NCBI GenBank assembly: GCA_040779335.1
Contig: JBFONV010000003.1
Span: 434,001 to 498,000 of the forward strand
DNA length: 64,000 bases
DNA from: JBFONV01 sp040779335
Lineage (GTDB): Bacteria > Pseudomonadota > Gammaproteobacteria > Enterobacterales > Alteromonadaceae
Direction: 5' to 3'
A program made the translations under genes and the position numbers. The first letter of the stretch is position 1. Each line of letters opens with the position of its first letter. Below are positions 44,516-53,062 of the stretch, in pieces. Below the pieces are notes generated by a model. That model searched no databases. It was not told the DNA's origin and saw nothing but the letters and a program-made list of their open reading frames with translations.

Positions 44516-46669
44516 ATGTTGTATAAATTTAGGTTTGGATTACGCTTAAAACTCTTGCTGTTATCGAGCTTTTTGTTTGCCCTGCCATGGTTTGGCTACC
44601 AATACGTTTGGGAGTTGGAAAAATATTTGCGCTACGGTCAAGAGCAAACACTTATTGGCACCGCAAGAGCACTTGCAACGGCATTACATGAAAGACCTAA
44701 TTTATTTAATAATCAGGCGAGTTTTTTGCCAAGTGTTGAAAAAGGTAAAGATCTATATGGCTATAAGTTTAATCAAGCCATAAAACTTGATGGTTTGTAT
44801 CAAGATTGGCCTAGTTTCATTGAACAAGCACACTATTATGGCAGCGATCATCAGCTCAACAATCCACTTCCTATTGACGAGCTCAGTCTACATTACACTG
44901 CTGCGGTTGGAAAATATGACAAATATTTGTATTTGTTTTTTAATGTCGTTGATCAACAGACCATTTACCGTGGTAAAAATAGTAGAAGTATCACTAAGAA
45001 TGACCACCTTGAGTTAGGTTTTGTCAACGCTGACGGTGATTTTAATCGCTATATTATTTCCAACAAACAACCCGGTTGGATTGACGCATATAAAATTACC
45101 GACACTGAAAATGATATTCCGATATCAGCGCCAATGCTCCAAGGGCAATGGCTAGCAACGCCACATGGCTATCATGTTGAGATCAGAGTGCCCTTGGCAA
45201 ATTTAGGCGACAAAATTGCATTTGCCATTCACGATGTTGATGTCGAGCTTGGTGACGTCATAACAAGCATTGGCTCTGCCGATCCCTCCTCAGTTGATAC
45301 TTTAGGTACGGTATTGGTGCCATCGCCAGAAATCGAACGTATTGTTAAGGGGATGAGTTATACCAATTCAAGTATTTTGGTGGTTGATCATCATAGGCGT
45401 GTCTTAGCAACAGCGGGCGACATTAAAAAAGCAAGCGGCGTATGGCGGGCAAATGTGCCGTCTAAACAAACATCAAATTTTTGGTATGATATCGAACAAA
45501 ATTGGTTACTGCCTTTGTATTACCAAGTGTTAACTAAACCATCAAAAGACTTTATTGATCAACTCTATGACGCCAGTAACCTAACCGGTGAGCACATTGA
45601 GCAGGCGCTGATTGGGCAAGCAAGTTCTAACTGGCGACTCACTCAAGATCAACAAGCGGTTATTTTATCAGCCGCGTATCCTATCTATATCGACAATGAA
45701 GTTAAAGGGGTAGTGATCGTTGAAGAAACAACGAATGGCATTCGCACCTTACGTAATCGCGCCTTAGAAAAGCTGTTTACCTCGATCTTATCAATCATGC
45801 TTATTGGTGCTTTGGCATTCTTAATATTTTCATCGCGGATCTCTTCACGAATACGCCGACTTCGAAATCAAGCTGAGCAATCAATAGATAAACACGGCCG
45901 GATAAATAATCTACTGGTCCCATCAACTACTAATGATGAAATTGGCGATTTATCACGCAGCTTTGCCACCGCAGTGAACAGATTAAGTCAATATAATCAT
46001 TACTTAGAAAATATGTCTTCAAGGTTGTCACATGAATTAAGAACACCGATAGCGGTAGTACGAACATCGTTAGAAAATTTAACCATGCAGCCGATAAGTG
46101 AACAAGCAGCTCCCTATATAGAAAGAGCTCAATCGGGTGTTAACCGACTTAATCTCATTTTAACAAATATGAGTGAAGCAACCAGAATTGAGCAAATGCT
46201 ACATACCACCGATAAACATGAATTTGATGCCAATCAAGTGATAAACGGTTGTATTTTAGGCTACCAACAAATATATCCGAGTATTCATTTTAATGTATCT
46301 TTGCTCAGTACAACTACCAAAATTTGCGGCTCGGCGGAACACTTTGCGCAATTACTCGATAAAGTGATTGCTAATGCCGTTGAATTTACTAATGACAACA
46401 TCGTAAACATAGCGGTGACAACACAAGCGTCCTCGTTAATATTACACATCGCCAACAATGGCGTATTACTGCCCGTGCAAATGCAATCGCAATTATTTGA
46501 TTCTATGGTATCTGTTCGTGAAAACAACTCACAAGGTCAGCCCCATTTGGGTCTAGGGCTGTATATCGCTAGATTAATCTGTGAGTTTCATAAAGGAAGA
46601 ATTAGTGCGATGAATCAGGAGAAGGCTCCAGGCGTGATCATAACCATCACGATACCTTTGGCAAACTAA
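44516..46669 (+). CDS. pdsS: Sensor histidine kinase PdsS (dedicated sortase system type)
   Basis: This 717-residue inner-membrane kinase has a TM helix (~12-30), a large periplasmic part that starts with a CBM9/DOMON-like segment (AIKLDGLYQDWPSF, NDHLELGFVN, HGYHVEIRVPL), and a second helix (~420-442). A HAMP linker, the H-box SRLSHELRTPIAV and an HATPase with DKVIANAVEFT and GLGLYIARLI follow. The carbohydrate-binding-like sensor is a hallmark of the sortase-linked PdsS family. It is co-transcribed with pdsR. The ligand is unknown; a cell-surface glycan is a reasonable guess. Confidence 0.85.
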   Translation: MLYKFRFGLRLKLLLLSSFLFALPWFGYQYVWELEKYLRYGQEQTLIGTARALATALHERPNLFNNQASFLPSVEKGKDLYGYKFNQAIKLDGLYQDWPSFIEQAHYYGSDHQLNNPLPIDELSLHYTAAVGKYDKYLYLFFNVVDQQTIYRGKNSRSITKNDHLELGFVNADGDFNRYIISNKQPGWIDAYKITDTENDIPISAPMLQGQWLATPHGYHVEIRVPLANLGDKIAFAIHDVDVELGDVITSIGSADPSSVDTLGTVLVPSPEIERIVKGMSYTNSSILVVDHHRRVLATAGDIKKASGVWRANVPSKQTSNFWYDIEQNWLLPLYYQVLTKPSKDFIDQLYDASNLTGEHIEQALIGQASSNWRLTQDQQAVILSAAYPIYIDNEVKGVVIVEETTNGIRTLRNRALEKLFTSILSIMLIGALAFLIFSSRISSRIRRLRNQAEQSIDKHGRINNLLVPSTTNDEIGDLSRSFATAVNRLSQYNHYLENMSSRLSHELRTPIAVVRTSLENLTMQPISEQAAPYIERAQSGVNRLNLILTNMSEATRIEQMLHTTDKHEFDANQVINGCILGYQQIYPSIHFNVSLLSTTTKICGSAEHFAQLLDKVIANAVEFTNDNIVNIAVTTQASSLILHIANNGVLLPVQMQSQLFDSMVSVRENNSQGQPHLGLGLYIARLICEFHKGRISAMNQEKAPGVIITITIPLAN

Positions 46670-46716
46670 GTTGTTATTTATCGATAGCTGTTTTACACAA
46701 GCAACGTCAATAAGCT

Positions 46717-47391
46717 TTATTCAATTCCAATATATTTATGTACTTGAACGGATAGTCGCCAATTATTTGCAATACAGGTTTTAATCGCCAATTCCGTCGC
46801 TCTAACCTTTTGACTTATAGGCTGTAAATAAATAGGCGTATTATCAATATTATGTTCGCTCAATAACGCTTTTAAATCGTCCACATGTTGATCGGTTGCC
46901 ACAGGATGTTTTATTTCGTTAGCTCTTTGCATCGCGCTAGTCAGTATTTTATAGCCACCTTTCATATTGACTTTTGGTGATACGGTCACCCAACATTTTT
47001 CACTAGTATTGATTTCAAAAGTCCCTGATGTTTCTATCTGGCAAGAATAGCCTTTATCTTCAAACGACAAACACAGCGGTGTTAAATCGTACATACAAGG
47101 TTCACCACCAGTAATAACAATATGTTTTGCTTGATATTCCTGATCAAGAATAATATCGAAAATATCCGCTATGGATAATTCGCTCCACTTAGACGATTCT
47201 TGCGTTTTGGCCATTAACGTATGACTAGCAATACTGTCAGTAACATTAACCTCCCAAGTGTGTTTAGTGTCACACCAGGAGCAGCCAACAGGACAGCCTT
47301 GTAATCGTATAAATATTGACGGTTGGCCAGTAAATGAACCTTCCCCTTGTATGGTTTCAAATAATTCATTAATTTTGTAACGAGTATTCAT
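46717..47391 (-). CDS. queE: 7-carboxy-7-deazaguanine synthase
   Basis: QueE is a radical SAM enzyme that contracts the ring of 6-carboxytetrahydropterin on the way to queuosine. The product shows INELFETIQGEGSFTG, RLQGCPVGCSWCDTKHTW with the cluster cysteines CX3CX2C, VITGGEPCMYDL, and ETSGTFE. I place the start at the ATG at 47391 (224 residues), which aligns with E. coli QueE; 21 upstream codons in the frame have no homology and no clear ribosome-binding site. It is divergent from queC, the next enzyme but one in the same pathway. Confidence 0.93.
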   Translation of the reverse strand: MNTRYKINELFETIQGEGSFTGQPSIFIRLQGCPVGCSWCDTKHTWEVNVTDSIASHTLMAKTQESSKWSELSIADIFDIILDQEYQAKHIVITGGEPCMYDLTPLCLSFEDKGYSCQIETSGTFEINTSEKCWVTVSPKVNMKGGYKILTSAMQRANEIKHPVATDQHVDDLKALLSEHNIDNTPIYLQPISQKVRATELAIKTCIANNWRLSVQVHKYIGIE

Positions 47392-47476
47392 TATTAATGG
47401 TATTAGCCTTTGTAATTCGTCTTTAAGATCAAGTAAAATGCGTCGGTTGATCATTATACCCCAAGAGACCTTATAA

Positions 47477-48136
47477 ATGAGTGAAAAAGTTGTCGTAATT
47501 TATTCAGGAGGCATGGATTCTTTTACCGTGCTTAATCGTGCGTTAAAAGATGGCAAAGAAGTATACGCACTTTCTTTTGATTATGGACAACGCCATGTAA
47601 AAGAACTTCAATGTGCCAGCCAAGTATGTAACGCGCTTAATGTTCATCACAAAGTGATTGATATTTCATCAATAAATCAATTGTTAGCGGGTTCATCACT
47701 GACCGATGATATTGATATTCCTGAAGGTCATTATGAAGCGGAAAACATGAAATCGACCATAGTGCCCAATCGAAACATGATTTTATTATCATTAGCGGTT
47801 GGCTATGCGGTATCGGTAAAAGCATCCCAAGTGTATTATGGCGCTCATTCAGGTGATCACGCGATATACCCCGATTGCCGACCAGAATTTGTTTTAAAAA
47901 TGAATGATGTCTGCCAAATCGCCAACTATGAACCCGTTGAAATCTTTAGCCCCTATCTTAACGTCAGTAAAACTGACATTTTGACTGATGGCTTATCAAT
48001 GGGCTTGGATTATTCTAACACTTGGACCTGTTACAACGGGCGTGAAAAAGCCTGTGGAAAATGTGGTGCCTGTCAAGAAAGATTGGAAGCGTTTGAAGAA
48101 AACAACGCTACTGACCCGATAGCATACGAAAGTTAA
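47477..48136 (+). CDS. queC: 7-cyano-7-deazaguanine synthase
   Basis: QueC makes preQ0 from 7-carboxy-7-deazaguanine using ATP and ammonia. The 219-residue product has the PP-loop YSGGMDS near the N-terminus, SFDYGQRHVKEL, VPNRNMI, GAHSGDHAIYPDCRPEF, SKTDIL, and the zinc-binding CYNGREKACGKCGACQERL. It is divergent from queE across an 85-base gap, in which I do not recognise a preQ1 riboswitch. The rest of the queuosine pathway is outside the window. Confidence 0.95.
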   Translation: MSEKVVVIYSGGMDSFTVLNRALKDGKEVYALSFDYGQRHVKELQCASQVCNALNVHHKVIDISSINQLLAGSSLTDDIDIPEGHYEAENMKSTIVPNRNMILLSLAVGYAVSVKASQVYYGAHSGDHAIYPDCRPEFVLKMNDVCQIANYEPVEIFSPYLNVSKTDILTDGLSMGLDYSNTWTCYNGREKACGKCGACQERLEAFEENNATDPIAYES

Positions 48137-48593
48137 TAATATTGTAAGATGTGAGCTGGCCTATGGTAATAATACCGATAGGCTAGTTAACCACTATTTC
48201 AATTACTTAGCTTTAGTTAGCGCTTATTTGAGCGACAATGTTTCGAGCCTCTCAAAAATATTAACTGAAATTTAACAAAATCAGCCAAGTATCCGCATAT
48301 ATTAGGTAAAGCCCATTTATAAGGGCTCAAAAAAATTTAGATAGATTACAATGAGTAACTCATCCTGACTTCTACTAAATAATTCGTATTATGCACAAAC
48401 GACCTATCAATCACCTGCTTATAGCCAAGAAATATAACCATTCAAGCCTTTTGTTCTAAACTTAATGCAAGTCGAAAAGTGTAATCACTACTACTTTAAT
48501 CGTAGAAATTATTTATTCTCAACAGTGAGTTAAGTACTAAGCACTAATAACTTTCGATAGCCATGATATTACGACCTATAAATAGGAGTTTGT
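48137..48593. other. Intergenic region queC to small ORF
   Basis: Apart from the hairpin after queC, this 457-base gap shows no coding frame or RNA gene that I can support. Its right end should carry the promoter of the 70-codon gene. Confidence 0.45.
48156..48186. repeat. Long imperfect hairpin after queC
   Basis: CTGGCCTAT-GGTA and TACC-g-ATAGGCTAG pair over 13 positions (one G-T pair, one bulged G) around an ATAA loop, 20 bases after the queC stop. No T run follows, so it may be a processing/stability element or a weak terminator. Confidence 0.5.
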
Positions 48594-48806
48594 ATGAGTG
48601 TAATTTGGATGAACCACGCAAGCCACCTGAGTGAACTAGTAAGTGCTAATAATGAAATGCAAGCGCATCTATATTTAGAGCAATTAATGTTATTTCCCAT
48701 TGATGTTCAAGACAAAATTATTGAAGAGATCAGCCGATTACCCAATTGTAACAGTGAATCCGTTGCTTCAATTATGAACCGATATACGATCATTGATATG
48801 GAGTAA
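48594..48806 (+). CDS. Small protein of unknown function (70 aa)
   Basis: I do not recognise this 70-residue product. It has no signal peptide, membrane helix or cysteine cluster except one Cys in LPNCNSE. The middle (SANNEMQAHLYLEQLMLFPI) and the next segment (DVQDKIIEEISRLP) look helical, so a small helical cytosolic protein is likely. The gene looks real: the ATG has AGGAG seven bases upstream and a 457-base untranslated gap in front. It is convergent with uvrB across 20 bases. Confidence 0.7.
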   Translation: MSVIWMNHASHLSELVSANNEMQAHLYLEQLMLFPIDVQDKIIEEISRLPNCNSESVASIMNRYTIIDME

Positions 48807-48826
48807 CTTACCTTCCTATAACCTAA

Positions 48827-50827
48827 CTAACTCGATAATTGCTTCATCCGTAACTGAGCAATTTCATCGCGCACTGCTGCAGCTTGTTCAAATTCCAAGT
48901 TTTGCGCATGGGTATACATTTTATTTTCAAGCTGCTTAACTTTTGCATCAATTTCAGCAACCGATAACACTTCATAAGCAACGGCCTTTTCAGCAATTTG
49001 TGCATGAGTTTGCTTAAACTCAACGCCACCATCAACATCCATTACATCAGTAATTCTTCGTATTACTCCCTTAGGAGTAATACCATTATCAAGATTATAT
49101 TGATGTTGTTTCTCTCGGCGTCGTTCGGTTTCGTCAATTGCCCGACGCATAGAGCCAGTGATCCTATCCGCGTATAATATTGCCCGACCATTTAAATTAC
49201 GAGCTGCTCGACCAATTGTTTGTATGAGTGAACGTTCAGAACGCAGAAATCCTTCCTTATCAGCATCGAGAATTGCCACTAAGGATACTTCTGGCATATC
49301 TAAGCCTTCTCGCAATAAGTTAATACCAATTAAAACATCAAATTTACCCAAGCGAAAATCTCTGATGATCTCAACTCGTTCAACGGTATCGACGTCTGAA
49401 TGTAAATAACGCGTTTTAATGCCGTGCTCATCCAGATAATCAGTCAGATCTTCTGCCATACGTTTGGTTAATGTCGTTGCGAGTACTCTTTCTTGAATAA
49501 TGACTCTTTTACGAATTTCTGATAATAAATCATCTACTTGCGTTTCAATCGGACGAACTTCTATGATGGGATCAAGTAACCCGGTCGGACGTACAACCTG
49601 CTCAGCAATCTCATCACCAGATTTTTCTATTTCATAATGGCTGGGCGTAGCGGAAACATAAATAGTTTGTGGCGACAACGCCTCAAATTCATCAAATTTC
49701 ATCGGTCGATTATCAAGTGCTGACGGCAAACGAAAGCCATATTCAACCAAATTCTCTTTACGTGATCGGTCACCTTTATACATAGCGCCTATTTGTGGCA
49801 CGGTCACATGAGACTCATCAATAATAAGCAAACCATCATCAGGTAAATAATCAAATAACGTTGGCGGAGCCTCGCCAGCCGAACGCCCAGATAGATAACG
49901 AGAATAATTTTCAATGCCGGAGCAATAACCAAGCTCGGTCATCATTTCAATATCAAATTGTGTTCTTTGACTAATACGCTGCTCTTCCACCAGCTTATTA
50001 TTGTCTTTTAACTGTTTAGCGCGTTCTTTAAGCTCAATTTTTACTTGTTCGACCGCTGCCAATATTTTTTCGCGTGGCGTTGCATAGTGAGTTTTAGGAT
50101 AAACAGTCACTCGAGCTAATGTTCTTTCAACCTGCCCTGTTAATGGATCAAACTCACTGATACGCTCCACTTCTTCATCGAACAACTCAACACGCAAGGC
50201 CAATCTATCTGATTCAGCGGGAAAAATATCAATTACGTCCCCACGCACTCTGTATGTAGCACGTTGAAATGCAACGTCATTACGAGTGTATTGAAGTTCA
50301 GCTAACCGCCTGAGAATATCGCGTTGATTAATGATGTCGCCTTGGCTTAAGTGCAACATCATTTTTAAATAAGAATCTGGATCGCCCAAACCGTAAATAG
50401 CCGATACCGATGCAACAATGATAACGTCTCGCCTTTCTAACAAAGACTTGGTCGCCGACAGGCGCATTTGCTCAATGTGTTCATTTACCGACGCATCTTT
50501 TTCAATAAAGGTATCGGTTGTTGGCACATAGGCTTCGGGCTGATAGTAATCATAATATGAAACAAAATATTCAACGGCATTATTAGGAAAAAACTCTTTC
50601 ATTTCACCATAAAGTTGGGCGGCTAAGGTTTTATTAGGCGCTAACATCATGGTAGGTCTATTTAGCTTTTCGATAACGTTTGCAATGGTAAAGGTTTTGC
50701 CCGACCCCGTAACCCCAAGCAATGTTTGATGGGCTAAACCATTATCAATGCCGTCAAGTAGTTGTTTAATTGCCGTTGGTTGGTCGCCACTTGGAATATA
50801 ATCTGATTTAAGCTCCATCTTTTTCAT
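48827..50827 (-). CDS. uvrB: Excinuclease ABC subunit B
   Basis: UvrB is the damage-verifying helicase-like core of nucleotide excision repair, loaded by UvrA and recruiting UvrC. The 666-residue product has SGDQPTAIKQLLDGI, Walker A GVTGSGKT, the beta-hairpin YYDYYQPEAYVP, DESHVTVPQI, SATPSHYE, ILDADKEGFLRSERSLIQTIGRAARN, and a C-terminal UVR motif (LENKMYTHAQNLEFEQAAAVRDEI). Its start codon overlaps the stop of the MATE gene by one base (TAATG), so translation is coupled. I see no LexA box next to it. Confidence 0.97.
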   Translation of the reverse strand: MKKMELKSDYIPSGDQPTAIKQLLDGIDNGLAHQTLLGVTGSGKTFTIANVIEKLNRPTMMLAPNKTLAAQLYGEMKEFFPNNAVEYFVSYYDYYQPEAYVPTTDTFIEKDASVNEHIEQMRLSATKSLLERRDVIIVASVSAIYGLGDPDSYLKMMLHLSQGDIINQRDILRRLAELQYTRNDVAFQRATYRVRGDVIDIFPAESDRLALRVELFDEEVERISEFDPLTGQVERTLARVTVYPKTHYATPREKILAAVEQVKIELKERAKQLKDNNKLVEEQRISQRTQFDIEMMTELGYCSGIENYSRYLSGRSAGEAPPTLFDYLPDDGLLIIDESHVTVPQIGAMYKGDRSRKENLVEYGFRLPSALDNRPMKFDEFEALSPQTIYVSATPSHYEIEKSGDEIAEQVVRPTGLLDPIIEVRPIETQVDDLLSEIRKRVIIQERVLATTLTKRMAEDLTDYLDEHGIKTRYLHSDVDTVERVEIIRDFRLGKFDVLIGINLLREGLDMPEVSLVAILDADKEGFLRSERSLIQTIGRAARNLNGRAILYADRITGSMRRAIDETERRREKQHQYNLDNGITPKGVIRRITDVMDVDGGVEFKQTHAQIAEKAVAYEVLSVAEIDAKVKQLENKMYTHAQNLEFEQAAAVRDEIAQLRMKQLSS

Positions 50828-52200
50828 TAAGGCGCCACCTCCGCATTAACATTTTCGACAACAAACTGTCGTGAAAATAATCGATAAGAAATAGTTGCCA
50901 TAACCAAATTCCCCAGCAAACCACCAACAAAAAAGCCTTCTAAACCGTAAAAATGACTACCTAAATAGGCTAATGGTACATAGCATACAAATAATCTAAT
51001 AATGCTTAAAATCAATGCAACCATTGGCTTATGCAAGGCATTGAATGATGAATTAGTTAAAATAATAACCCCTTGCAAACCATAACCTAACGGTAAAATC
51101 CAAATAAACAGTTTAATAATATCCGCGACCTGCTGTTCTTTAGCAAACGCGTCAGAAATCCACGGAGCCAACAACAATAACAATAAGTAAATGGCTATTT
51201 GCCAAACCATAACAAATTTAACCGACGTATTATAACTGTCTTCAACACGGTGCATTTTCCCCGCCCCAAAATTTTGACTAATAAAAGGCGGTAGCGTCAT
51301 CGACATCGCTAAAACTACTAGACAAGCAATAGATTCAATACGAGACCCAACCCCAAAAGCCGCAACAGCAGATGCGCCGTATTCAGCGACTATTGCCGTC
51401 AAAATGGCCGCTGCGATTGGGGTCAGCATGTTTGCACCAGCAGCTGGTAAGCCTATATGTAAAATCTTTCTTGCTGAGACGACGAATTCTTTAACAGATA
51501 ATAAATGGGTATGAATAAGTTTGCGCCTAAATGCCAAAATATTGAGCACCAATCCCATGCCAAATAACCATGAGATTAATGTTGCAATAGCTGCACCTTG
51601 TATACCCATCGCGGGGATTGGTCCAACGCCAAAAATAAAAATAGGATCTAAAATTGCGTTGACTAGTCCAGCACTCCCCATAATGATACTAGGGGTTTTA
51701 GTATCACCTGATGCGCGTAAAATAGAGTTACCGATCATAGGACCGATCAAACATACGCTGCCAATAAACCAAATATCAATATATTGATGAATTAGTGGTA
51801 AAAGGTCATCGGTTGCTCCCAGCAAAATAAAAATTTCATCGACAAATAAGTAACCAATATATGAAAGAATACCAACAACAACAGCCGCTAAATACATAGC
51901 GGCAGTACCTGAACTTTTTGCAGAGTCACTATCACCCCTACCTAACGCTCGCCCGATGACTGCTGAAGTCCCTATCCCTAAACCAATCGTTAAACTGATA
52001 ACAGTAAAGGTAATCGGAAATGTAAAACTTATCGCAGCAAGAGGCTTAGTCCCTAATAATCCTACAAAGAACGTATCAATTAAATTGAATGTCATTAGCA
52101 GCACCATTCCATATATCATAGGAATAGTCATTTTCTTCAATGTGCCCGCGACAGGATCTTCAAGTAGATTGGTGTTATTTGATTTATTAGGTGTCGTCAT
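50827..52200 (-). CDS. MATE-family efflux transporter
   Basis: This 457-residue inner-membrane protein has about twelve hydrophobic helices in two related halves. The segments IDTFFVGLLGTKPLAAISF, GLGIGTSAVIGRALGRGD and, in the second half, FGVGSRIESIACLVVLAMSM plus SQNFGAGK are typical MATE motifs. MATE proteins expel cationic drugs or metabolites in exchange for sodium or protons. It precedes uvrB with a one-base overlap. Whether it serves detoxification of DNA-damaging compounds is a guess from that neighbour. Confidence 0.9.
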   Translation of the reverse strand: MTTPNKSNNTNLLEDPVAGTLKKMTIPMIYGMVLLMTFNLIDTFFVGLLGTKPLAAISFTFPITFTVISLTIGLGIGTSAVIGRALGRGDSDSAKSSGTAAMYLAAVVVGILSYIGYLFVDEIFILLGATDDLLPLIHQYIDIWFIGSVCLIGPMIGNSILRASGDTKTPSIIMGSAGLVNAILDPIFIFGVGPIPAMGIQGAAIATLISWLFGMGLVLNILAFRRKLIHTHLLSVKEFVVSARKILHIGLPAAGANMLTPIAAAILTAIVAEYGASAVAAFGVGSRIESIACLVVLAMSMTLPPFISQNFGAGKMHRVEDSYNTSVKFVMVWQIAIYLLLLLLAPWISDAFAKEQQVADIIKLFIWILPLGYGLQGVIILTNSSFNALHKPMVALILSIIRLFVCYVPLAYLGSHFYGLEGFFVGGLLGNLVMATISYRLFSRQFVVENVNAEVAP

Positions 52201-52548
52201 TAAAATTCTTGGCTAAAGTACGCTAAAAGGTCATTGTAAAAGATAGTGAATAGAGTCGCTATTTAAATATTGGTTTTCAAAAATTGAATGTTAAATAATT
52301 TAAAAATAAGAAAAAGAAAACAGTCGTTAAGCAAGATATTAATTACCCAGACTTTCGTAGTAACACACAGTTAATTTTATCTAATAGGCGCTTTGGCTAA
52401 AAAAAACGCTAAACGCCCTAATTTCACACGATACCAACCTATCACATTGAATTAATTGAATTATATTCATAAGTATTTATTTTGACCTAAAAACCACACC
52501 CCTTATTTATAGGGAGATGTTACGCTTTATTACAGTTTAACTCACACA

Positions 52549-52573
52549 CTTATCCACAGCTTTAGTGGATAAG
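52549..52573. promoter_or_regulatory. Inverted DnaA-box pair
   Basis: CTTATCCAC-AGCTTTA-GTGGATAAG is a perfect nine-base inverted repeat. The plus-strand arm contains TTATCCACA, the consensus DnaA box; the minus-strand arm reads TTATCCACT, one base off. It could bind DnaA, or act only as an RNA hairpin. Confidence 0.55.
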
Positions 52574-52697
52574 TAGTAAGACACATTCCATTACACTTTC
52601 ACTGTGCATTTATAAGGCAAAGATTGGCTAAAAAGCTCGCGCAGTGATGGCAAAATAGGCAAACAAACATAAAATTGATTTTTTTTAAATTTATCTG

Positions 52698-52726
52698 TTG
52701 ACAGTATCGCAAGTGCCCTTTAATAT
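52698..52726 (+). promoter_or_regulatory. Sigma-70 promoter for the tRNA-Asn genes
   Basis: TTGACA (52698-52703) and TAATAT (52721-52726) are separated by exactly 17 bases and followed by a GC-rich discriminator (TTCCGCCCC), typical of stable-RNA promoters under stringent control. It lies about 47 bases before the first tRNA gene. Confidence 0.92.
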
Positions 52727-52773
52727 TCCGCCCCGTTAACGAGTTACCAACTTGATTAACGAAAGAACACAAT

Positions 52774-52849
52774 TCCTCAATAGCTCAGTTGGTAGAGCAA
52801 CGGACTGTTAATCCGTTTGTCCCTGGTTCAAGTCCAGGTTGAGGAGCCA
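52774..52849 (+). tRNA. tRNA-Asn (GUU)
   Basis: The 76-base cloverleaf has a TCCTCAA/TTGAGGA acceptor stem, D-loop AGCTCAGTTGGTAGAGC, anticodon loop CTGTTAA with anticodon GTT for asparagine, TTCAAGT in the T loop and an encoded CCA end. It is the first of two identical copies. Confidence 0.98.
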
Positions 52850-52924
52850 AATTATAAGTAATGGTTTTATACGGTTACTTGGCGTTAAGCCACTTCGTTT
52901 AATAAACAGAAGTAAAAAGTTTAT

Positions 52925-53000
52925 TCCTCAATAGCTCAGTTGGTAGAGCAACGGACTGTTAATCCGTTTGTCCCTGGTTCAAGTCCAGGTTGAGGAGCCA
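52925..53000 (+). tRNA. tRNA-Asn (GUU), second copy
   Basis: It is identical in sequence to the tRNA 75 bases upstream, including the encoded CCA. Both share the promoter at 52698 and the terminator after this copy, so they are probably made as one precursor. Confidence 0.98.
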
Positions 53001-53004
53001 AATA

Positions 53005-53034
53005 AAGGGCTACGAGAAATCGTAGCCCTTTTTT
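53005..53034. terminator. Terminator after the tRNA-Asn pair
   Basis: AAGGGCTACGA and TCGTAGCCCTT form a perfect 11-base stem with a GAAA tetraloop followed by four T residues. It ends the tRNA transcript and may also serve the convergent AsmA-like gene. Confidence 0.93.
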
Positions 53035-53062
53035 CTTGCCTAAAATTAATGTCTAAAATAAG

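Larger units (their letters stand above)
52201..52773. other. Intergenic region MATE gene to tRNA-Asn
   Basis: This 573-base AT-rich region holds the minus-strand promoter for MATE-uvrB at its left, an inverted DnaA-box pair in the middle, and a strong tRNA promoter at its right. No protein-coding frame is convincing. Confidence 0.6.

Noticed and set aside
47392..47476. Possible preQ1 riboswitch in the queE/queC gap
   Set aside because: The short gap lacks the conserved preQ1 pseudoknot pattern, so no riboswitch is called.
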